From the NCBI GenBank assembly GCA_934045075.1, contig OW203730.1:11026692-11090691 (forward strand): a stretch of 64,000 nucleotides of DNA, given 5' to 3'. This document shows, piece after piece, positions 18,830 through 31,678 of this stretch (positions are counted from its first letter, which is position 1; every line of letters starts with the position of its first letter). Both the position numbers and the translations under genes were made by a program. Under the pieces are notes generated by a model, which was given only the letters and a program-made list of their open reading frames with translations, was not told the DNA's origin and did not search any database. This DNA is from Yponomeuta sedellus. Lineage: Eukaryota > Arthropoda > Insecta > Lepidoptera > Yponomeutidae.

Positions 18830-20530
18830 TGCTAAAGACTGCTACAGTCTGTTGGCTTTTAGAATTACCTCCGGGCTCTAGAGTAGGCTCCGGTTTTCGC
18901 CGAAAGCACACGAGTGTACTACTACTTCCTGCTCTGTATAAAACTTTCTTTTACTATTTTGAAAAGTTATGTAAAGTTAAGTGTCATATTAGTTCCGATA
19001 TTTCTATTACACGAATATATCCGATTCTCTCCGATGGTAGCAGAGGCATATTCTAAAAGCTAACAGACTGCACATATTGAAGAAGAGCCCTCTTTTTCGA
19101 GTTGATTGAAGGAAATCACACCCATTTTTTTTAAGTAGACACAGTAGTATCACGGAGTTTAGCAATAATTGTCAGTCACTTTCGCTTAACTGACAAATCG
19201 TCGGGCGAAAATAATTCGCATAGTTCTAAGCTTACTAAGTGTCGCATCATAAAACGAGGTTCTCGTATAGGAACACCTAGGTACTTATATTTAATTAGTA
19301 AAACAAATCGTACATTTTCAAAATATTTACTAATACCAAATCAATCTGAACACACATCAAAAACAGACATATGCACAATCTCACTTAACTAATAATAAAG
19401 TAATAAAAGTATTCTCTCTCTATTTGTTTTTGGAAAACAATTGATAATAAAGAATTTGTTATTCTCAGCTATACGTAATACTTAAAAGACAAATAATGTT
19501 ATTTGTATATACAGCGCAAATTTTAAGGCACAATTACCGAAATTGCCACAGTGTAGGTATAAGTACAACTTAAATTACAATTACTTAATTTAAAAAAAAC
19601 ATCCATAATTATGATAACGCCTGTCTGCTGATGGCACGAGTTTGTTTCAAGAATCAAGCTGCACAAGACAACTATGAAACATGGTATTAACTTTATAAAA
19701 GCAGACTTCATATACTTTGTACGATTTCATCTGGATTCACTTGCAATCATGAAATACCATAGTCATATTATTGATTGATGATTCGCAATGATTTTTTCTT
19801 TCACGTTCACGAGGTCGGTTTTCATTGATATTTTTAATTCATAAATGCTTAGATTTGAAGCGCGGTGATTTTTGTACGATCATTAATGAGAACTACAGAA
19901 ACGTCTAACGCAATATGAATTACTAAATCATTATTTTTAAAGACGATAGCTTATCAAAGAAAAGGTCCTTCTTACGTTTACAATAAAATAGAAAAGATGT
20001 AACACAAATAAATAAGATTTATATAAATCGATGTATAAAAAATTTGTTAACACAATGATTTCTTCTACCGATGATGAAAAGTTTACTCACGCCAAATAGA
20101 CATTCTTAGCTTTAAATAACGAGTGGGAGACCATCACTTTAAGTACTTAATACCATATTATGATACTAAAATCATGGACGGAGAGTTAACAACTTTGTAT
20201 TTTTTTTTCCATTACGCGGTAAATCCAATTTCTTAAGTAGTCGATCATCTTAAATCCTTGAGATGAATCTGGTCTAGTACCAAATTCTTCGGGCAATTTC
20301 ACTGTTTTAAATTGAGATATATTCTGTTTTTTACTTATTTGAGGAACATGGAGTATACAATGCAAAACATATAGCAGAAGTATCAGATTTTTTTAGAGAC
20401 TATGTATGTTTTCACTACAAGATTCTTAAGATTGCCAACAAGTACATAGTGTAACAATCATCTCTCCCTTAAACTCGGTAATAATCTCCGTTTCAGATCT
20501 CAACAAAAGGCCAATTACATAAAGAACCGT
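18830..20530. other. Intergenic stretch, nothing recognised
   Basis: AT-rich DNA with only short, unassignable ORFs. Confidence 0.4.
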
Positions 20531-20532
20531 AT

Positions 20533-20821
20533 TTAAGGCGCTTTGGGGTGCTAACTAGCGCCACCAATGGAATAAAAATCATAACTAGTTTTATAATAAG
20601 TTTTTTTAAAAAGAAACGTCTGAATGTCAATATCTGTGATAACTATTTTAGAACATACAGCCTAGAACCTAGGATCAACCACCTAGGACTTTAATCGATT
20701 TCCGCAAAAAACGGCCGTTTATTGTACGATGTTTACTTTTTGAAAAAAAAAAAAACGTTTTACAAAAAATGTTGATTGTCATTCCATTGTTGGCGCTAGT
20801 TGGCACCCCAAAGCGCCTTAA
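20533..20821. mobile_element. MITE, 281 bp, flanked by TTAA
   Basis: Terminal inverted repeats of about 40 bp: GGCGCTTTGGGGTGCTAACT at 20537 and its near reverse complement ending at 20817 (two mismatches seen). TTAA stands outside both ends. TTAA duplication is a piggyBac trait, but the termini do not look like piggyBac, so I leave the superfamily open. Confidence 0.8.
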
Positions 20822-20824
20822 CAG

Positions 20825-21375
20825 AAGACTGAGTGTCCAACGATTTTATTGGTTCTCCAATAACTTGGACTTACATTTACATATTTCAAAAATTGAGATT
20901 TACGTTACCTAAATATAATTTTAATTAAAAATTAATATCTTTAATTGCACTACATGTTGAAATATATAATTATCATGTACCTATTTTATTGCTTTTTAAC
21001 ATAAATCTATATATTTTATTATATAAACACGGATTTTTTAATCGCTTAACATTCTGACACCAATACTTTTATTATGTAGCCTTTGAGTTGAATTTGTTCG
21101 ATATACGAATAAAATATTGAGAAATCATTAATGAATTGAAGTAATATTTCCTTCAAATAGACGAGCGAGATTCTTAACTCGAGATTGTAACAGGTTAAAA
21201 AACTTTAAAAAATAGGTAGTTACCTAAATTATAAGAGAACCACAGATTGTAATATTTTGTGATATTAAAAATGCATATTGCATTGCATTAGGTACTTATA
21301 CAACACCATAATTAAAAACTGAGTACTTGAATGTCTTTAGTATTTTTTATGATGCGCGATCCTCATAGTTACATA
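20825..21375. other. AT-rich intergenic stretch
   Basis: Nothing recognised. Confidence 0.4.
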
Positions 21376-21379
21376 TAAA

Positions 21380-21984
21380 ACGGGTCTAATCGCGATTATT
21401 TATTATTAGGTAAAACCCGTGACCACTGCAACTGTAACGCTGCCGAAACGTCGGAAAATAATAGCCTAGGGTAACTCAAGAGCCAGATATGAGTGGACAC
21501 ACAACTCCCTAACCGTCAAGTGTATCCCATTCATATCCCAGAGATGTCAACTATATCTGACTCCCAACATACTCTCAACTCAGTATGGTAGTCATTTCCT
21601 GCTACTTTATCTAGCTCACACACAATGCGCGAGAGCGAGATCAACATCGTCTGACATCATTTACATTCGGCCGCATTTCTCGTCGTAGCCAACGAGCGAT
21701 GAGAGAAAGTTCACAAAAAAAACGTTTGATCTGGATAAAGTAGGGAATAGGTAAGACTAGACTGACTCACCACTTGTGTCTCTTGTTTCCACACGCACTT
21801 AGTTCTTTGGACGTCGTATGAGCTAAGACACAAGTGGTGAGCGAGATATGATAGAGATATAGTGTGTCTCGGTGAGCAAAGATTTAAGATATAACAACTC
21901 CCTCTAAGGACACACTTTGCCCAAGTCTAGAAAATAAAGTAATTATGTACGTTTTACCTAATAAATAATCGCGATTAGACCCGT
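21380..21984. mobile_element. TIR element, about 605 bp
   Basis: ACGGGTCTAATCGCGATTAT begins the element and its reverse complement ends it. The inverted repeats run about 36 bp with one 3-base indel. An inner 16-bp inverted repeat (CTCACCACTTGTGTCT at 21766-21781, inverse at 21826-21841) is also present. No ORF for a transposase, so it is non-autonomous. No clear target duplication. Confidence 0.75.
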
Positions 21985-21989
21985 TCATT

Positions 21990-23330
21990 ATGAAACTACG
22001 AATATCTTTAGTCGAAAGTGGGTTCAAGATAATAATTTTAATGTCCGAGTTCTCTTTACTAAAACTACAACATATAATATCCTTACATCTAACCGAAAAA
22101 CCGTGACGATTTATTAAAGAAACTTGTATTGTTTTTGAAAGTTAAGTTCATATACTTTAAGATAACATTTAGTAAAGTTAACAATAATTTAATCTCCTTC
22201 AACTCAAATAATATAAGCATTAACAGTATCTATAGAACCACAAAGGCAAAAAAAAACATTGTACATTAAATAAGGCACTTGGTATGTGATTTGTTATTGT
22301 ATAAATATTAAGCACTTAAACATTAATCAAATACATAGGTAGCTTTAAATAGAACGTCTAAGTATTTCAAAGAGACTATTCATGTACCCACTGACCGGCC
22401 ATTTAAAATTCAGGAAGACATTAATTTGTTTGAATTACTTTGGGTATGAGAAATAGCTTTCGATAACAATAATTCTTTGGTTTTAAATAAAATATTTTAT
22501 TGCCAAAGATGGTTGGATCAATGGGAACATGAAAATACACCTAGATTAGACTACTACCCAATATCAGTCTAATATGGATTTATTTGATTTTAATATGATT
22601 TTTTGTAAAAAATTATACTCACATCACTTTCGGGGCCATCCACCATATCAGCCAAGGTGTCATCTCTGCTTTTATTTTGTACTACATAACTCGTACAAGA
22701 AAAAATATCTCGCCATTTATATTTATTTACGTTACAGTTACAAATTTAGTTCATTAAATCATGATTGTTGTGATAACCAAATATTTTAGGTAAGGACTTA
22801 TAAACGTTTTATTGCAAGTAAAATTTCCTAGGGTAACTGCAACTTTCATCTATGTCAACTACAAGTTATTCATGGACGTCCTTGTGGGCACACATTGCGA
22901 CAGTTACTATAGCTGCTGATTAAACCCAATATTGATTCCAGTCGATTCCATAGAGTAACCCAAGAAAATAGTTTGTTGGACTTACTTCCAAAGAAATGTC
23001 TACGACAACAGTGTGCCTTGAATGTGCACCTACGTGACGCTGTCCTTCAGTTGTAATACTATCAAGGAGTGTTGGGAAACCTATCAATACAGTTCATTAC
23101 GTACCGATTACACACACCGATCTACGTTCAAGCGACAACAGACAGAACAGTGAAGTAACAAAAAAACAGTAAAAATATAGTCGATGGCGTGTGCCACTTC
23201 AAAAGATATAAATGGTTAATGAAAAGTTCATCGTGTTATAAACATAACAGGCATATAAATTGTTAATAGTTAGACTATTATATTATAATACATAGTTGTT
23301 AACGTGAAAGGCCCAACAGCGATATAGCTA
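21990..23330. other. Intergenic stretch, nothing recognised
   Basis: AT-rich, no supported feature. Confidence 0.4.
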
Positions 23331-23344
23331 CATGTGGTCGATGT

Positions 23345-23470
23345 TCCGATGTGATTGTTACGCGGCGGCATTGGCCGGGTTTAGCCAATTTTGCCCGGCT
23401 GGGTCGCGGGCGGCCGGCCGCATCTCCTGTTAGTCCCTCCTCGCCGTTAGCACTCGCCTAGCCGGGTTAA
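23345..23470. other. GC-rich patch
   Basis: A run with many CG dinucleotides (for example GGGCGGCCGGCCGC near 23407) stands out against AT-rich surroundings. It could be a promoter or untranslated first exon of an unseen transcript, but no ORF supports that. Confidence 0.3.
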
Positions 23471-23474
23471 CGAG

Positions 23475-25695
23475 AAGAGAGAAAAAACAGAATGTTAGTA
23501 ATCGATCAAAATGTCATGGTCCAACTAGACGAGCTGACGCAATGTTGTGAGGACGGTTTATCACGATTGTTGTGCCGGGTACCTACGACGTGGTGGTATT
23601 ACAAGAAAGGTTTATTTAGACGCTGGGTTATAATCACAAACAGCAGTGACACAGATACGAGGTGACGGATTGAAGTGATCTGGCCTGAACAACAGTGATA
23701 GACTGAACTCTACTGCTATGACTTTGTATAAGGGAAATTTATATCTAATAATATTAAACGTAACTTTACTTAAGAGGACGCTATTAGGCATTCTCGCCCC
23801 AACTTTTGAGCTCTCGACTGTTTGTGGCCCGGTTAATCAACAGGAACTTCATTAGTTTACGCAGTTAATGGTTGATAATGTTAAATTTATTTAGTATGAT
23901 AATGATAAATCTACAAATATAGGATTAAATGCCCAATAGTTCCCAATCGGGCAATGCTTGAAACGTTATCGTCGTCTCAGCGGAAGACATCAAGCATAGC
24001 GATGCGTCAAACATTGCCCCAACAAACAAGCATAATTTTATCACTTATGTATAACCATAGCACCCAAATGCAAGTATGTAGGTAAGTTAATAAACACATT
24101 GTTGGCAAAAGTCAACAATGACATTTTAAGGACAGTACGGTAGATAGCATTCACATATTTTTGTTAATAAATCTGCGATATTCGGTTTCATTACAGTTAC
24201 ATATTTGCATGTTAGTGACTCATAATAAAATAAATATATAGTTACAAATAGTCTGCAAATTGTGGCAGTAGCAGTTATGAAAAGTGCACTTGATATTATG
24301 TCAACAAACGGGGACTTGGCCTTGTGGAGTTGCATGTTAGTCGTGTGAGGCTACATTCGACCAAATGATTGCACGTCATCAACTTTATTAACACTTGTTC
24401 TATGTAATAATTAGATATTTAATACTTTTAGACAAACAATACCGCGCCCTATTCCATCTAAATAAAAGAAAACGCTTCATTAAAATTTCAGACAATTTAT
24501 TGCATGTATATCTTCTGAAAATGCATTTATTTACAATCAACAACGGAAACAATATTTTACAAAAAATTTCGTTTTTATTATAATTCATTTGTAAAATACG
24601 CAAAGCATTTTGATCTATAATTCTTTTTATATAAAAGCGTGTTATATCGGCAATGAGATGCCTCTTTAAATCCACAAGGACACAAGTGCAAATATCTTAA
24701 AAATAACGACTTCAATATATAATTATTGTAATCCTAAGGCAAAATAGAAACAACTAAGTAACTTACAAAAAAAGTAATATAAAAAATCTTAAAATGACTA
24801 AGAAAAAGTTGTGATGTTTTTGAAAATATCAAGCCAAAGGAAAAGCATTATGTAAAAGTAATACTGGGAGGATGGCACATGATCAAAATAATGCCACTTC
24901 CTTTGACTAATACTGGACAATACTGAGGAAAGAAGGACTTCACAACCCAATTGGTAGCACCTCTTCAAAATATTTGGCAAAACAGCTTTGCAAAAGAACT
25001 CTTTAATGCAAGGGTGGTATTTAATGATCTCATCCTTTTTCCCTCAAATACAATTTCGTTTAATACATTTCATATATACCCGAGAACCTAAAGAGGTAAT
25101 GTAGACTGTTCAAAGACACATGTTGTGACTCTCGCATGTTGCAACAACAGTATTGATAAGCAACGAAAATAGATAAAATTTGGTAACACTGTTGAATACA
25201 ACACTCACTCGCAATAAGGAAATTATCACGCAAACGCATCATAAAATCGATGCATTGCGTCACAACATGTAACAGGATCTAAATATCTATAAAAAGAAAG
25301 TATAAAAATCACAGTTTTCAAATTATGCAGTGTCACTTCAGATCGGTTTTGATGTAGCGATGAACGTGAGACATCCGAACCTCGCACTACGATTACCTAC
25401 TATTCAAGAACACACCTATTTAAGTACACAATAAATAATATCGACACAGAGAGAGACAAAGCAAATGTCGTCCACGCATTTCCACTGAGAATCATGGTCG
25501 CTGCTACATCTATTACAGTGTTTCACAGAAATATGCAATTAATAATTAATACTGAAAGTAAATTAAACGAACATGTGCCTGTAGAAAACAGATAGGTACC
25601 TTGTAAACAGCAAGCATAGACTCAGTAAAGCATGCGTGCGCGCGCGCATCTCACCTTGTAAACAAAATGGCGGCGTGAGAGCGTTTCGGCTGGAA
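23475..25695 (-). other. Region downstream of the how long-form stop; likely 3' UTR, then intergenic
   Basis: AT-rich sequence directly after the long-isoform stop at 25696. Minus-strand AATAAA-type signals (TTTATT on the plus strand) occur repeatedly, for example near 24383 and 24574. I cannot choose the cleavage site. Confidence 0.4.
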
Positions 25696-25772
25696 TTAAG
25701 GCGCAGGTAAGGCAGTACGCTGGTAAGGGTGTTCCCTCACTTGCGCGAGCCGTCCGGCCCTCCGCACCATAC
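25696..25772 (-). CDS. how: how terminal exon of the long isoform
   Basis: Acceptor AG at 25774-25773; the exon enters in phase 1 and codes for a 24-residue tail, MVRRAGRLAQ followed by VREHPYQRTALPAP, then TAA at 25698-25696. The HPYQR motif is shared with Drosophila HOW(L) and with nuclear mouse QKI-5, where this tail drives nuclear localisation. The phase matches the donor at 28889, so it joins after ADHT with one Gly codon formed across the junction. The exon is short and sits 3.1 kb beyond the short-form stop. Confidence 0.9.
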
Positions 25773-28700
25773 CTATCGGCATAGGCAGATTAACATCTGT
25801 GTCGTATCTAAAACAGCTTTAGCTTACAACCTCCACCCAAATGGAGAGGCCCACCCTTTAGGGACCAAGGTCAAAACCGGACATGCAAACATTCAATCTT
25901 AATCGAAGTCTTATTTTGTACACTGGGCATGGAACGATCCCTGGGTGAACAAGCTCTCTATTTAAATGCTGAAAAGTAAAATTTTAATCTCGTAATTATT
26001 ATCTATCCTTAAAAGTAGACTTAACGTTCGCAAATTGTTATTCATCACTGCCAAATACTTTTTTACTATGTATATTATTATTTAAAATTCTTTATTTTTT
26101 TTATCTCCCATTTTTCCTCTGGCAGTAACATTAACTTAAGTTTAATTTAATTACTTTGCTTACACCTAGATAATTAACTATGTTTTATTGCTTTGGAGAA
26201 AATAACAAAAAGTAAATATTGGGCACAATGCACACCCGAACAAGGTACAAGTAAATGGCTGGCATCAAAGTTTCTCTCTAGATTTAAATTGACTTAACAG
26301 CATTAACTGCGACATATAAATCTATAATATACGGGTATATACTTTTCATAAAGCTCACTCTTTTCTAACCTATCTAAAATCTTTTAAAGATAATAATCTT
26401 ATCCTATGGTATGTTCATAAATATATGGCTAATAAATTAATAAATAATGACATCAGAAATATATCTAGAAATCTATATATATAAATACATTCGAAACTGC
26501 GTTCGGATTTGTTCGCGTATTTTTTTATAAAACTGTAAATTGTCAGAATTGTTAAAAATTAGTTAAAATGTCAGTGTAGTTCCCCATTTTTAAACATTAT
26601 TTGGTCCCCTTTTGCTTGTAATTACTGTCCATCACATGTATGACATTGAACACTCATCTATCTACTGTTAATTTGAAAAGAAAACGATGAGACATCGAAT
26701 GTTAATAACACGAAAGTCTAGAGGTTCTATTAGCTGCCAATGAAGATTCAACGTTATTTACTATATATTTTGCATTGTTCGACACAACGCTAGGGTAACA
26801 CATGAATGTATATTAATATTAGTTAGTTTACAAGCAAGGGTTACTGAAATAATGATAATATAAAAGATTTATATCGAACGTTAAGTAGATATGAGACTAC
26901 GCAAGTGCCTAAATAAGATTAACGTAGCTATTTGAAGTCGTATTTCACGAGAATCTCGCGCACGCTCATTCATGAATTAGTAAACACAGGACAATAATAA
27001 AAAATATAACTTTGTACCTACAGAAGACTTCGGTAACTTACGAGAAAGTTTCGATGGCAGTCCAACATTTAGCTTAATGAGTTTCACATCTCCTAACAAA
27101 TTACGTGGATAAATAGGTCTGCCATCAATTCTTATTAAGAGGCAACATTAATAGAATCTGTAATAAATACTTGAAATATATTTTAAAAAATCTGTAAAAT
27201 AGGTATAAATAAATAAACTCCTCCCAAATATACTCTCAAACTTATACTTTGTCAGAAACTGTACAAAACAGAATGCCTTAAACGAAGACATTTTAGTTCA
27301 AAATGAGATAATAACGTCGTAGGTACAATATCAAATGAGTCGCTAACACTAATCGCACTTAAAATAGAACTTAGTCTAAACACGATAATAAAATGGCTTC
27401 GAGGTGACTGTTTACAAAACGTCCTACGATGCTGTTGCAAGAGCAACATGGGTAGCGCAGTGCGAAATACGCTCATTATTCCTTAACCAGAGACAGTCGC
27501 CATTTTTATTTTTCAAGGACGGTAATAATGGTGGTCGTGTCGATACGGCGCGTGTTGCAGCCTGCCGAATCTTAGTGAGGGCTGAGGAGTTTGCGGCCAG
27601 GGTCAAAAGCCAGCAAGTAGGTATCTCGATGCTGCAAACCCGATTAAAAACAAATCACACACTGTCCATAAAGGAGTTCGGAGCCACGTACTTTACTTAC
27701 AACGTTAGTCGGGTTAGTGCTGAGTAATCACGAGCCTATTATGTTTGTTTCTTTCTGTTAATTGCGCTTGTAAGTGGTTTAGGTCAACTCTTCTGGAACT
27801 GCCTTTTTAGAAGAGCAACGTCTGTAATTCAAATACGGTACGACCCAATTTAAGTAAAAAATATTTGCTAAAGCCCATTAATGATAGACAAGCTCGCATG
27901 CGTCAGTTTTGGAAACGAATTGACCTATTTTTATCTAAGTACATATTTGTCTAATATTAAACCAGCTCAGCATGCCATTATACCCTTACGGATTTTGGAA
28001 TATAAGTTTCAATCTCTTTTGTTTTATCTACATCTAGATTCTTACCTCCTCGAATTAACGGGAATATTTGGAGAAAAGCCGCCATTAGTGTATTCATTAG
28101 CCATTACACTAATACTAAAATATACAACAGAGAGTATTCCTTAAAATGGTAAGAACATATTTTAACACTCCATTGCAAGGAGGATGATAACTTGATTACT
28201 GCTTGTTATGGCTTCCTTTATCCTTTGGTTTCGAGAAATACTTGCTGTTGCAAAATTTGCGTCTAAGTTTTTAATTTACGTCAAATTGTCCCGGTACCAG
28301 TTAGCTGGTAGCGTTAGTAAAGTATTGAGCTTCGAATATGCCATAGACTTTTACACTATTATTTAATGTTTTTTTGCATCGTGTGCTTTATCAATTATTA
28401 TTATTACCAGGAACGAAAAGTAATGTTGAAATACACGAATATATTCGCCTGAATTCTTTATTTTTCTATTATTTATTAATATTCACACCATCGTTCTTTT
28501 TTTATCCTCAATAAGCAAATACAAGCAAATAGCAGCTCTTGCCGAAACGGACACTCCACTACTGCACTCATGGTGTAGTTACTCAGAATAAATGATAAAA
28601 TATCTCGATATCTAGCGGAAAAAGGCACTAAGCAACTCTCATCGTGTTCACCATCTGCCTGAGGCCATGGTGACGTAGGTTCGAATCATACCTGAAACTA

Positions 28701-28869
28701 AATATTATCCATCTATCAAAGTGGCCGCCGCATGCCGTGAACAGCACTTTCCTATCTCAATCAATAAATTAAGCGCCCTATATACCCCTATGCAGACATT
28801 GTAATCTACGTCTTCACCCAAAGTCTATGGTACACTCGAAGCTCCACTACATCGATAGCGAAACAAAAG
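25773..28869 (-). other. how last intron and short-isoform 3' UTR
   Basis: Non-coding except for unassignable small ORFs. A more GC-rich block at 27404-27727 (107-codon plus-strand frame) has no known domain. If the short isoform ends here, plus-strand TTTATT at about 28457-28462 could give its poly(A) signal. 31-nt or longer conserved motifs could not be checked. Confidence 0.45.
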
Positions 28870-29228
28870 TCAACGGGCGAACAACCCACCCGTATGGTCG
28901 GCGGCGGCGTACTCGGCCGTCAGCAGCGGATTGGCCGCGGCGGTCAGGGCGGCGTAGTTGGCGTAGTCGGCGTACTGAGGCGCGTAGATCAGCTGGTGCG
29001 CGGGCTCGCCAGGGGAGAGAAGTCCGGCCGCGGCTCCGCCCGAGCCGTTCAGCAGGCCAGCTTGGCCACCCGGCCCGGCCGACATCCTCGGAGACAGGAT
29101 CAGCGGAGCTCCCAATGGGGCCTGAGCACGCAAGGCCACGCCTCCTACGCTGGTGACCCCACCGCCGGGCGCCAACAGTCTCTGCGTCTCGCACGCCGAG
29201 GCGGCCAGGCGACGCCACTCCTCGTCCG
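28870..29228 (-). CDS. how: how C-terminal exon with short-isoform stop
   Basis: Acceptor AG at 29230-29229 (CTGCAG). With the G left by the previous exon it reads A-DEEWRRLAAS, matching the DEEWRRL motif of HOW. Then follow LGAPLILSPRMS, a Gly/Ala-rich linker, and a Tyr-rich end (LIYAPQYADYANYAAL, NPLLTAEYAAADHT). Read through, it ends GGLFAR and TGA at 28872-28870, a short-form tail. A donor GTGGGT at 28889-28884 lets the exon stop at 28890 in phase 1 for the long form. The exon is strongly GC-rich, unlike its flanks. Confidence 0.93.
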
Positions 29229-30403
29229 CTGCAGATTCCACTTCATTGTATAAATGGTACGGTAATCTGTTCTGCTCGTTGTTAGTGGGACCTTGGGGGT
29301 TATTCACTTGATGGTGGCAGGGGAAGACATGGCTTTGACAGCAGTGTTGCCGAGTGAAAACGCTCTTTAGAAATGAGGCATGAGAAAGAGCTAGAACTGT
29401 CAATCTGAATACTCAGTCGGCGTGACGTTATCATGAACGAAACATGTGAAGGTAAGTAGAAATAAAGAGATGCTCAAGTGACTCAAAGAATCAGTGGTGG
29501 TTTGGGTTCGATAAGCGAACGAGAAACTTTCACCCCAGAACAATGGAGTTTAGAATACGATATCCGTATATTGAATTTCGATAAGGAGCAGTGGTGTAAT
29601 GAAATCACCCACATGGTTAATTTTTTTATGACCGCAGAATGTAGCAAATCAATTAAGTTAGTCATCTCTTTAGTAGTGAGTCACAGCGCAGTACTACAGC
29701 CTGTGGTACTAAGTCACACAATTAAGACCGCGGCTAATTGGGTACATAAATAATTATAGGTCATTCGCAGTCGTGTTAAGTCTAATCATAGGAGTTACTG
29801 GAGCACGAGTATTGATGCAGATGAGAGGTACAAATGCTCCAACAAGACCAGAATAGCCAAATTGTAAATAAGACAATAACGCTATGTTTTTGTTAGTATT
29901 GTGGAAGCCTCGAAGCCCCTGTGCGAATTTCGGATTAAAACTGATTTAAATAAACGTGCTTAGTAGCACTCTCGGTGCGTAACAAGAAAATTGGAGTTAG
30001 TTATAGTCCCGAAGGGAGCGACAGACATAGAATATGTTGGTTCGCAGTATTGGGTATCATCCAAATTTGTGATGTAGGCGTTTTGTGGACGCATATTCAT
30101 AATTACTATGTTTACCAATGGAGATGAAATATGTGTGATGTGTTTAAGACATGGTATTTTAGCATAAATTTCCTCTTGTTTTCTAGTGCATATGACATCT
30201 TTTGGACGCACACGTAATTCTGAACGCTTAAAATTATGCAGCGTCGTCACCAATGAACGCGTGATGACTAAGTCTGTTTTAAGAAAAGGTCTGTATTTCA
30301 AGCTTCTAGAAACTGGATGGTTTAAGAGGACATTCGAGACCTCCACTCTTAGAGTAGGGTTAGTGACAAACAAAGAAATTGACCATACTTATGAGGCACT
30401 GAC
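29229..30403 (-). other. how intron
   Basis: Between phase-1 donor at 30403 and acceptor at 29229. No exon or repeat recognised inside. Confidence 0.8.
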
Positions 30404-30506
30404 CGTTGACAGGCATAGCTTTGGCACTCGAGTCGCGGTAGGTGCCGTTGATGATGGCCAATTCCATCAGCTGGCGCTTCTTTAGCTCATCTTCACCGTC
30501 CGCTTG
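30404..30506 (-). CDS. how: how exon coding QUA2
   Basis: 103 bases, phase 0 in and phase 1 out. It codes [19 protein letters not shown], then [15 protein letters not shown]. The [16 protein letters not shown] block is the QUA2 signature that extends the KH surface in RNA binding. Acceptor TTTTCAG at 30507; donor GTCAGT at 30403. Confidence 0.95.
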
Positions 30507-31059
30507 CTGAAAATGACACGAAGTCCGTAAATAACAAGGTCGGAATTCAAGTGGGTTTGCGATCAAGTGCATCTTCTCAGAAGGAGAATTCGATTTGTGA
30601 CCCCTTCGGAAAAATAGCCTTCAAAAATTTCTTACATGGCACTGAGCACGAGCACTGACAACACAGGTTGTACAAAATGTACACTATGCCGTCTCCTTCA
30701 TCGTTTTGTTTGTGACTATCTTTTGCCCGCGACTCCGTCAGCGTGGACTTTAGCTTTTGCAACCCCGTTCACTCCCTTAAGGGTTAAATTAAAAAAAAAC
30801 GGCGAAACGGGTGTTTAATCAATTGTGATGAAGTGCAAAACACCACGACACAAAAAAAACAGTAACACATTGCAGGCGTGGTTTACCGATGTGAACATAC
30901 GCTAATATTACGCAGAGCAAATATAAGAAAAAAAAGGAACCACAATGTTCGTCTAACAAAGTCTCTGACCCATGTCAGAAGATTTGCGGCGAAACATACA
31001 AAAAAAAATTGTGTTGAAGAGTATTTATTTTAAGTTTCAAGAAAATTAGACAATATTCT

Positions 31060-31245
31060 CCCATACAAATGTTGGCAACCCTTTTCGCCCCCTTAATTTC
31101 AAAAAATCCGGTCATATTCCTTGCCAACATTATATAGAGACCCTCTGAGCAAAATTACAGCTTGCTAGGTCCAACAGCTTGGCCTGGGCGTTGATGAGTG
31201 AGTCAGTCAGTCAGGACTTTGAATTTTATTTATATAGATGGATAT
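31060..31245 (-). repeat. Dispersed lepidopteran repeat
   Basis: On the minus strand TTGGACCTAGCAAGCTG, then CAACATTTGTATGGGAG; the flank at 31195-31215 has GAGTCAGTCAGTCAG and TTATTTATATAGATGG. The pattern is familiar from moth genomes, but I cannot name the family. Confidence 0.4.
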
Positions 31246-31465
31246 TTTATTCACAACATTTGGCCAGAGGGTAGAAAGCTTCGAGTCTCGCAACAACGTG
31301 TCCTACTAACAAACCTGGGTGCTGTGTGAAATTTCCCTAATTTACCAAGACAAAGGGGACATTAAAACGTAATCGTATAAACGTAGACAACATACGTCGA
31401 AACAACGCATTACGTTTAATAGTTATACCTCGGCCGTACGACAAACAAAATATCTAAATTTAACT

Positions 31466-31678
31466 GTGCTCGGTGTTTATAGGTGTTCGGTGTCGTATGT
31501 TGTGAAGTTTAGAAAATTCTTATACAACATAAGAATTAAAGCAAGAAAACGTGGCTTGGACTACCGCTCCGGAGCATATCTGATGCAAAAGATATCCCTA
31601 GCAGTGCAGCGCGGTAATGCTGCCAGCGTTATGGGAACCTTTGGGTCGGATATGTCTCGGGCCGGTTTGATTGACTAA
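31466..31678 (+). pseudogene. Possible retrotransposon ORF C-terminal remnant
   Basis: Seventy codons ending before a T-run. The segment LMQKISLAVQRGNAASVMGT has a protein-like composition, resembling the ends of LINE-encoded ORF2, but no RT or nuclease motif is present. It lies antisense inside a how intron. It could instead be chance. Confidence 0.3.

Noticed and set aside
27404..27727. 107-codon plus-strand ORF as a gene
   Set aside because: GC-richer than its flanks but with no recognised domain and antisense to how; could be noise or a regulatory region.
28827..29253. Overlapping Arg/Gly-rich ORFs on both strands
   Set aside because: They are shadow frames of the GC-rich how exon; only the minus frame with the HOW tail motifs is real.
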